Shown here: piece after piece, positions 14,198 to 19,779 of the stretch
Layout of the letters: each line of letters opens with the position of its first letter
Numbering within the stretch: position 1 is the first letter of the stretch
DNA from: Porphyromonadaceae bacterium UBA2720
GTDB taxonomy: Bacteria; Bacteroidota; Bacteroidia; Bacteroidales; Muribaculaceae
Length of the DNA: 19,779 nucleotides
Assembly: GCA_002353885.1 (NCBI GenBank)
Contig: DEKO01000220.1
Coordinates: forward strand, 1-19,779
Reading direction: 5' to 3'
Program-made: the position numbers and the translations under genes
Notes under the pieces: model-generated
What the model was told of the DNA's origin: nothing
The model's database searches: none
What the model saw: only the letters and a program-made list of their open reading frames with translations

Positions 14198-14911
14198 ATG
14201 GACACGCTGGTCAATCAAATCTTCTCGCCCGACGTCACCCCAGTGGGGGCCATCGTCAAGCTGCTGCTGGCACTGCTGCTGGGAGCAGGCATCGGCATGG
14301 AGAGGCGCTACAAGGGACAGATTGCCGGCATGCGCACCTTTGCCCTCATCGGCATGGGGGCGTGTCTGGCCATGCTCATCTCCATCTATATCCCGCAGCA
14401 ATACCTGGGACTGAAGAATGGTGACCCGGGGCGCATCGCGGCGCAGGTGGTCAGCGGTGTGGGCTTCTTGGGAGCAGGCGCCATCATTCAGATGAAGGGG
14501 GCGGTGCGGGGACTCACCACAGCAGCTGGCATCTGGATGACCGCATGCATCGGACTGGCGGTCGGGGCGGGGATGTATCTCATCGCCATCGTTGCCACAC
14601 TGCTCATCATCATCGTGCTGGTCAACATCGAGCGCATCGAGCGGCACATCAACTTCCAGTGGGAGTCGCGCGTCATCAGCATCAAGGCCCATGGCATCGT
14701 CGATGACCTGGAGCCCTGCCGCAAGCTCATCAGCGAGCATGGCGTGCGCGTGGCCGACACACTGGTGCGATATGACTACGACAATCAGCTCACCACGGCT
14801 AACTTCCTGGTCCGCGCCAAGGGCACACTCGATGCTCCGCCACTGTTCCACCAGTTGCGCGAGGTGGTCGATGCGGTCTCTATCACGCTCACCAACGAGA
14901 TGGACGTCTAG
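14198..14911 (+). CDS. MgtC/SapB family membrane protein
   Basis: Encodes 237 residues. The N-terminal membrane domain has the family motifs in order: LLGAGIGMERRYKGQIAGMR, FALIGMGACLAMLIS, DPGRIAAQVVSGVGFLGAG and VRGLTTAAGIWMTACIGLAVG. The last ~85 residues form a soluble domain (SRVISIKAHGIVDDLEPCRK onward) of the ACT-like type found at the C-terminus of MgtC. MgtC proteins are inner-membrane factors linked to survival at low Mg2+ and inhibition of F-type ATPase in pathogens; most Bacteroidota members are uncharacterised, so a precise role is not claimed. It begins at the base after the TAG of the AI-2E gene (zero spacing). Confidence 0.92.
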   Translation: MDTLVNQIFSPDVTPVGAIVKLLLALLLGAGIGMERRYKGQIAGMRTFALIGMGACLAMLISIYIPQQYLGLKNGDPGRIAAQVVSGVGFLGAGAIIQMKGAVRGLTTAAGIWMTACIGLAVGAGMYLIAIVATLLIIIVLVNIERIERHINFQWESRVISIKAHGIVDDLEPCRKLISEHGVRVADTLVRYDYDNQLTTANFLVRAKGTLDAPPLFHQLREVVDAVSITLTNEMDV

Positions 14912-14943
14912 GCTGCCTCAGCGGATGCACCCATTGGCCGCCG

Positions 14944-14982
14944 GCTGTGCCACGGTCGTGCTGTGCCACGGCTCCAGCCGTG
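14944..14982. repeat. GC-rich direct repeat and palindrome before the antiporter gene
   Basis: GCTGTGCCACGG occurs twice (14944-14955 and 14960-14971). The second copy overlaps the palindrome CACGGCT-CC-AGCCGTG (14967-14982). The composition differs from the AT-rich spacers elsewhere, suggesting a small dispersed palindromic element. It overlaps the 5' end of the longest antiporter frame. Confidence 0.65.
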
Positions 14983-15024
14983 CCCGATGACACTGAAACA
15001 ATAACTACCAACAACACGAGAAAA

Positions 15025-17256
15025 TTGGAAACACTCAATATCGACAGCCTGATTACCGACTTGGCGCTCATCCTGGTGCTGGGAGCCATTGCTACGGTAC
15101 TGTTCAAAAAACTCAAGCAGCCCGTTGTGCTCGGCTACATCGTGGCTGGCTTTCTGGCCAGCCCGCACTTCTCGCTGCTGCCATCGGTGGCAGTCGAGGC
15201 CAATATCGAGTTCTGGGCGCAGATTGGTATCATCGTCTTGCTCTTCTCGCTCGGACTGGAGTTCAGCTTTAAGAAGCTGATCAATGTGGGCGGATCGGCA
15301 GTGGTCACAGCGCTCATCATTGTCACCGGCATGATGGGACTGGGGTTTGTCGTGGGCAAGATGCTGGGATTTGCTGCCGTCGACAGCATCTTCCTGGGTG
15401 GCATGATATCGATGTCGTCGACCACCATCATCCTCAAGGCGCTCACCGACCTGAACATGCGGCAGCGCAAGTTTGTGCCCATGATTTTTGCCGTGCTCAT
15501 TGTCGAGGACCTCTTTGCCGTGGTGATGATGGTCATCCTGTCGTCGGTGGCCATCAACAACACCGTGCAGGGCGACGAGATGTTGCGCAGCATCTTCAAG
15601 TTGTCATTCTTCCTTGTCGCTTGGTTTGTGGTGGGCATCTACATGTTGCCCACTGTCTTCAAGAAGTTCCGACGCGTCATCACCGACGAGATGATGCTCA
15701 TCATCGCCATGGGGCTATGCTTCATGATGGCTGTGCTGGCAGTCAAGAGTGGTTTCTCAATGGCACTCGGAGCATTTGTCATGGGGTCGATTCTGGCAGG
15801 AACGGTCGAGGCCGAGCGCATCTCACGCGTCATTGTCTCGGTCAAGGACCTCTTTGGTGCTGTCTTCTTCATCTCGGTGGGCATGATGGTCAACCCCGAC
15901 ATCATTGTCCAGCACTGGGGCACCATAGCACTGCTCAGTGTGGTGGTAGTCGTGGGTATGATCATCTTTGGCACCTTCGGCATGCTGGCCACGGGACAAC
16001 CGCTCAAGATTGCTGTGCAGTCAGGATTTGCACTGACCCAGATTGGTGAGTTCTCATTTATCATTGCCTCGTTGGGCATGACGTTGGGAGTGCTCGAGAA
16101 GAGCATCTATCCCATCATTGTCACCGTCTCGGTCATCACCACTTTCACCACACCCTTCTTCATCAAGAGTGCCGACGGCTTCTATGCCTGGGTCGAGCGA
16201 TTGCTCCCGGCATCGTGGAGCAAGGTGCTCGAGGGATACAGCACCCATGCAACACAGACCGAGATGAGCGAGTCGAGGCAAATCTGGACACAGGTGGCCA
16301 AGCGATATGTGCTCAGGCTGGTACTCTACTCGGTGGTGTGTGTCGCGCTCATCATGATCAGCGATGCCTATCTCGAGCCACTGCTAGTGCGAACCATTGG
16401 GCGAGAGTGGGCTTCACGGCTGGGGGCACTGGTCACGCTGGTGGTCATCGCGCCGTTTATCTATGCCCTCACACGGCCGCACATCCGTGTCAGTGAGCGA
16501 GAGAAGCTGCTTGAGCTCTCGGGCAAGGTGAGCTATGTGCCAATCGTCGTCATGGGGCTGCTGAGCCTGCTGTTGGGCATGAACTTCATCATGACCGTAC
16601 TCTACACTTACAACTACTCCAGCGAGTTTGCCATCGTGGCGGCGGTCGTTATGGCAGCACTTATCGCGCTGTTGTTCGCGCCTGTGTTGCGAAAGCAACT
16701 GGCCAAGGTCGAGCAGCACTTCATCGGCAACGTCAATGTGCGTGAGAATCGTCGCACCGGCCGCGGGACCAATCTGGTGAGTGACCTGCATGTGGCTTAC
16801 ATGACTGTGGGGCACGACTGCCCGTTTGTGGGCGAGAAGTTGCGCAATACCAATCTGCGACAGCGCTATGGTGTCAACCTGGTCAACATCCAGCGTAACG
16901 GCGTGCTGCACCCTGTGCCCAAGGGCGACATGCGCATCTTCCCGGGCGACATCCTGGGCGTCATCGGCAATGATGAACAGATACAGCGCATGCTGCCCCT
17001 AGTCGAGGCCAAGGGGGGTGCCGACCGCACACCGGTCGAGGATGTCAAGTTCACGCACTTTGCCATCAGCGAGCGCTCGCCCATCGTTGGCAAGCAGCTG
17101 ATGAATGCAGGCATCAGCGAGAAGTACGAGGCGCTGCTCGTGGCTGTGCAACGGGGCGAGGACGACTACATCACGCCAACACCTGAACTTGAATTTCAGC
17201 CTGGCGACATCCTTTGGATTGTGGGCAGTCCCAAGCGCTTGCACGCACTCATCTAG
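15025..17256 (+). CDS. CPA2-family cation:proton antiporter with two RCK_C domains
   Basis: Encodes 743 residues from the TTG at 15025; the longest frame starts at a GTG at 14947, but that would translate the GC-rich palindromic repeat, and no in-frame ATG exists near the conserved N-terminus. From the TTG the protein begins METLNIDSLITDLALILVLG, a normal start for a KefB/KefC-like transporter. The membrane domain shows LKQPVVLGYIVAGFLASPHF, LLFSLGLEFSFKKL, ISMSSTTIILKAL, IFAVLIVEDLFAVV and FALTQIGEFSFIIASLGM. A second set of about four helices follows (~residues 430-560). Two TrkA-C/RCK_C-like domains close the protein (~591-660 and ~675-742, with PGDILGVIGNDEQI and PGDILWIVGSPKRL). No NAD-binding TrkA-N domain is seen. 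It probably exchanges K+ or Na+ for H+, gated by a ligand at the RCK_C domains. Confidence 0.92.
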   Translation: METLNIDSLITDLALILVLGAIATVLFKKLKQPVVLGYIVAGFLASPHFSLLPSVAVEANIEFWAQIGIIVLLFSLGLEFSFKKLINVGGSAVVTALIIVTGMMGLGFVVGKMLGFAAVDSIFLGGMISMSSTTIILKALTDLNMRQRKFVPMIFAVLIVEDLFAVVMMVILSSVAINNTVQGDEMLRSIFKLSFFLVAWFVVGIYMLPTVFKKFRRVITDEMMLIIAMGLCFMMAVLAVKSGFSMALGAFVMGSILAGTVEAERISRVIVSVKDLFGAVFFISVGMMVNPDIIVQHWGTIALLSVVVVVGMIIFGTFGMLATGQPLKIAVQSGFALTQIGEFSFIIASLGMTLGVLEKSIYPIIVTVSVITTFTTPFFIKSADGFYAWVERLLPASWSKVLEGYSTHATQTEMSESRQIWTQVAKRYVLRLVLYSVVCVALIMISDAYLEPLLVRTIGREWASRLGALVTLVVIAPFIYALTRPHIRVSEREKLLELSGKVSYVPIVVMGLLSLLLGMNFIMTVLYTYNYSSEFAIVAAVVMAALIALLFAPVLRKQLAKVEQHFIGNVNVRENRRTGRGTNLVSDLHVAYMTVGHDCPFVGEKLRNTNLRQRYGVNLVNIQRNGVLHPVPKGDMRIFPGDILGVIGNDEQIQRMLPLVEAKGGADRTPVEDVKFTHFAISERSPIVGKQLMNAGISEKYEALLVAVQRGEDDYITPTPELEFQPGDILWIVGSPKRLHALI

Positions 17257-17309
17257 TCAAGAGGCGAGAAACAATACAAGCAAGAACAAAAAACAATGGC
17301 AGCGACGAA

Positions 17310-17344
17310 ATTCTTCATTCTTAATTCTTCATTCTTAATTTAAA
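17310..17344 (+). repeat. 7-nt array (ATTCTTM type) upstream of the lipoprotein promoter
   Basis: Units in register: ATTCTTC, ATTCTTA, ATTCTTC, ATTCTTA, ATTTAAA, then GTCG and the -7 box. Nearly identical to the module at 10284-10331. Confidence 0.8.
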
Positions 17345-17348
17345 GTCG

Positions 17349-17356
17349 TACCTTTG
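17349..17356 (+). promoter_or_regulatory. -7 box of the Ig-like lipoprotein gene
   Basis: TACCTTTG matches TAnnTTTG. The ATG follows after 10 nt, so the leader is only a few bases long. The surrounding AAGTCGTAYCTTTGCA is shared with the guaA promoter. Confidence 0.7.
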
Positions 17357-17366
17357 CACCCGTTTT

Positions 17367-19445
17367 ATGAAGGGACTTGCACATATTGTTGTGGCAATGG
17401 TGGTGGCTATCATGCTGGCCGCTTGTGCCAACATCGGCTCACCAGAGGGAGGGCCACGCGACTACACGCCACCACGGGTGGTCAAGACGTCGCCGCAAGC
17501 TGGGGCAACCAACGTCAAGGGCAACAGAGTCGAGATTTACTTCAACGAGATTGTCAACATCAAGGACCAGATGAAGAAAGTCTCGGTCTCGCCTGTGCAG
17601 AAAAATCAGCCCGTCATCAAGTCGTTGGGCAAGAGGATTGTCGTGGATTTTCGTGACGACATGCAGCCCAACACCACCTATACCATCGACTTTGCCAACA
17701 GCATCGAGGACAACAACGAGGGAAACCAGCTTGACGGATATGCTTTCTCGTTCTCGACGGGCGATGAGATTGATACCATGCGCATCTCAGGCATCGTGCT
17801 AAGAGCCAAGGATTTGGAGCCGATGCAGCATGTACTGGTCGGAGCTTATAGCCAGTGCCTCGACGACACGGCATTCACACGCTTGCCCATGGAACGAATC
17901 ACACGCACCAACAGCCGTGGCGAATTCACACTGATGGGCCTTAAGCCTGGGCGGTATCGTGTGTTTGCGCTCAACGACATGGATGGCGACTATCACATGG
18001 CCCGGACTGAGGACTATGCCTTCGTTGATGCGGTCATTGAGCCGTCGGTCGAGACCTACACGTCATCCGACACCATCTTCACATTCGACCACCGCGTCGA
18101 CTCGGTCATGACGGCAACACACTCGGCATTCTTGCCCAACGATGTGCTACTGAGCATGATGAATGAGGACTACCACTCGCTCTATCTCAAGAAGACCGAA
18201 CGGACCACACCTAGCAAGTTGCATGTGCTCATGTCAACAATCAGCCCCGAGTTGCCCAAATTGAAGATTATCTCACCTGACGAGCATGTCGACAACTGGT
18301 GTGCGCTGCAAGCCACCAGCCGCAACGACTCCCTCTTCTACTGGATCACCGACTCGGCGCTCATCAAGGCTGATACCATCAAGGTGGAAATATCCTATCT
18401 GCGCACCGACTCGACCGACCAACTCTCGTGGAAGACCGACACCGTCAACTTCTGGCACCGGAAGAGTGGCGATGAACTCAAGGCCGAAAAAGAAGCGCAG
18501 AAGGAAAAAGAACAATTGGAGAAACGCATCCAGCAACTCGAACAGAAGGAGCAGCAGGGAAAACCACTCAACGACGAGGAGATGGAGGAACTCAAAGCTG
18601 CGCGGCGGCCTAAACCAGTGCCTACGTTCAAACTCGAGGCAGTGACCAAGTCGTCCTCGGAAGTCTATGACACGCTGACATTGAAGACACCTGTACCCCT
18701 GTCCGACATCAAGCATAGCGGTGTGCACCTCGATATCAAGCGCGACTCGGTGTGGCACCCGGTCAACAACATGCCCAAGTTCAAGCCTGTGGACGACGGG
18801 ATGACCTATCAGCTGCCCATGCAGCTCGAGCCCGAGTGCGCCTATCGGCTCACGGTCGACTCGCTGGCTGCCACAAGCATCTATGGCCTGCACAACGACA
18901 CACTGCGCTTTGAGACCAAGGTCAAGGCACTTGAGGAGTATGCCAACCTCACACTCAAACTCAACGTCAGTGACAGCGCAGTGGTGCAACTGCTCGACGC
19001 AAACGACCAGGTCAAGCGCACGACGCAGGTTGTCAATGGCATTGCCGACTTCGACAATGTGCCACCTGAGACATACTATGCGCGAGTCATTCTGGACCGC
19101 AACGGCAACGGACGGTGGGACACCGGAAACTACCTCAAACACATCCAGCCCGAGGAAGTGTATTATTACCCTAAGGCTCTGAAGCTGAGACGCAACTGGG
19201 ATGTGGACCAGGCATGGAACATCTATGAGACCGCTGTCGACTTGCAGAAGCCCGAGGCCATTAAGAAGAATAAACCCGAGGAGAGCAAGAACAAGCTTGA
19301 CAAGGCAGGAAAACGCAAGAAGTCGGGTGATGGCCAGGAAGAGGAAGAGGAAGACGACGAGTTCAACTCACGAGGATTCGGCAACTCGACCTACAGCGGC
19401 AACAAGTATAACGACTATCAAAACAACCGACGGCTCAACCGTTAA
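17367..19445 (+). CDS. Ig-like (SbsA/Big_5-type) domain lipoprotein
   Basis: Encodes 692 residues. A lipoprotein signal ends in MLAAC with Cys20 as the lipidated residue. The next stretch, SPEGGPRDYTPPRVVKTSP, and VEIYFNEIVNIKD are typical of the SbsA-type Ig-like domain at the start of a conserved Bacteroidota lipoprotein family (domain ~30-130). A carboxypeptidase-regulatory-like fold follows (ISGIVLRAKDLEPMQHVLVG to GLKPGRYRVFALNDMDGDY, ~140-210). Residues ~371-412 form a charged coiled coil (KAEKEAQKEKEQLEKRIQQL and on). Near the C-terminus lies DRNGNGRWDTGNYL and PEEVYYYPKALKLRRNWDVD, also a family hallmark. The last ~50 residues are highly charged (a run of acidic residues EEEEEDDEF, then Asn/Arg-rich). 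The function is not known to me; localisation at the outer membrane is inferred. It has its own promoter, and the symporter gene follows by 14 nt. Confidence 0.85.
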   Translation: MKGLAHIVVAMVVAIMLAACANIGSPEGGPRDYTPPRVVKTSPQAGATNVKGNRVEIYFNEIVNIKDQMKKVSVSPVQKNQPVIKSLGKRIVVDFRDDMQPNTTYTIDFANSIEDNNEGNQLDGYAFSFSTGDEIDTMRISGIVLRAKDLEPMQHVLVGAYSQCLDDTAFTRLPMERITRTNSRGEFTLMGLKPGRYRVFALNDMDGDYHMARTEDYAFVDAVIEPSVETYTSSDTIFTFDHRVDSVMTATHSAFLPNDVLLSMMNEDYHSLYLKKTERTTPSKLHVLMSTISPELPKLKIISPDEHVDNWCALQATSRNDSLFYWITDSALIKADTIKVEISYLRTDSTDQLSWKTDTVNFWHRKSGDELKAEKEAQKEKEQLEKRIQQLEQKEQQGKPLNDEEMEELKAARRPKPVPTFKLEAVTKSSSEVYDTLTLKTPVPLSDIKHSGVHLDIKRDSVWHPVNNMPKFKPVDDGMTYQLPMQLEPECAYRLTVDSLAATSIYGLHNDTLRFETKVKALEEYANLTLKLNVSDSAVVQLLDANDQVKRTTQVVNGIADFDNVPPETYYARVILDRNGNGRWDTGNYLKHIQPEEVYYYPKALKLRRNWDVDQAWNIYETAVDLQKPEAIKKNKPEESKNKLDKAGKRKKSGDGQEEEEEDDEFNSRGFGNSTYSGNKYNDYQNNRRLNR

Positions 19446-19459
19446 ATCACACAACTGAC

Positions 19460-19779
19460 ATGAACGCAACCAACGATGCATTTGGCCAGTGGGTCGCCGA
19501 CCTGAGCGACGCCATCTGTGGTCTTCCCGAGTTTCTGCTGCTCATTGGCGGCGGACTCATTCTATTTGTCCTATCACGAGGCATCTCCATCAGGCATCTT
19601 CCGCAGGGACTGCGGGCACTGCGCGACAAGCAAGCAACTGATGCCGGAAAGCAGTCAGGACAGATTAGCTCGGTGCAAGCACTGCTCAGCGCCATCGCAG
19701 CCACCGTGGGCATGGGCAATATCGCCGGCGTGGCCATCGCGCTGTCGGTGGGTGGACCCGGTGTCATCTTCTGGATGTG
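19460..19779 (+). CDS. Alanine/glycine:cation symporter (AGCS), 3' end outside window
   Basis: Only the first 106 codons are present and the frame stays open to the edge. It starts MNATNDAFGQWVADLSDAIC, continues with a first membrane helix (PEFLLLIGGGLILFVLS), and then shows the AGCS signature SSVQALLSAIAATVGMGNIA followed by GVAIALSVGGPGVIFWM. AGCS proteins (AgcS/DagA type) import alanine or glycine with Na+ or H+ across the inner membrane. The gene begins 14 nt after the lipoprotein stop with no promoter visible between, so cotranscription is likely. Confidence 0.9.
   Translation, partial: MNATNDAFGQWVADLSDAICGLPEFLLLIGGGLILFVLSRGISIRHLPQGLRALRDKQATDAGKQSGQISSVQALLSAIAATVGMGNIAGVAIALSVGGPGVIFWM

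Noticed and set aside
1..19779. tRNA, rRNA, transposase or integrase genes
   Set aside because: I looked for cloverleaf-like segments and transposase or integrase motifs on both strands and saw none I could support; only the palindromic elements hint at mobility.

Overview
The window reads as chromosomal DNA of a Bacteroidota species, most likely order Bacteroidales and of the Prevotellaceae/Muribaculaceae kind. The reasons are the type IX secretion (T9SS) core genes gldK-gldL-gldM-gldN, a secreted protein with a T9SS-type C-terminal sorting domain, several promoters carrying the Bacteroidota -7 box TAnnTTTG, no obvious Shine-Dalgarno sequences, and the AT-rich intergenic repeats seen in that order. 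Coding DNA is fairly GC-rich and intergenic DNA is AT-rich. The genus assignment is inference.

Layout. 1-5083: the 3' part of gldK, then gldL, gldM and gldN, all on + with no terminator between them; a strong intrinsic terminator follows gldN. 5238-6179: a GH43-like glycosidase, probable lipoprotein, with its own promoter and a hairpin on each side. 6180-6615: a 436-nt gap with a hairpin, a promoter and a leader of about 180 nt. 6616-10200: a 1194-residue modular exported protein ending in a T9SS sorting domain, followed by a terminator. 10364-11908: guaA. 11982-12851 (minus): miaA, convergent with guaA; the 36-bp arms of a perfect inverted repeat run from one stop codon to the other. 13028-14911: an AI-2E family membrane protein directly abutting an MgtC/SapB family protein. 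15025-17256: a CPA2-type cation:proton antiporter with two RCK_C domains. 17367-19445: a large Ig-like (SbsA-type) lipoprotein. 19460 to the edge: the start of an alanine/glycine:cation symporter.

How the genes fit together. GldK/GldN (outer-membrane-associated ring) and GldL/GldM (proton-driven inner-membrane motor) power export of proteins with C-terminal sorting domains; the large protein at 6616-10200 is a probable client. The others are housekeeping or envelope genes: purine synthesis, tRNA modification, ion and amino-acid transport.

The most unusual signal is in the intergenic DNA. Nearly every short gap holds a degenerate array with a strict 7-nt period. Several arrays begin at the stop codon of the upstream gene, and others run up to a promoter or a start codon. 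Other points of interest are the stop-to-stop palindrome between guaA and miaA, an AT-rich island inside the exported-protein gene, and likely mis-set start codons of gldN, the AI-2E gene and the antiporter.
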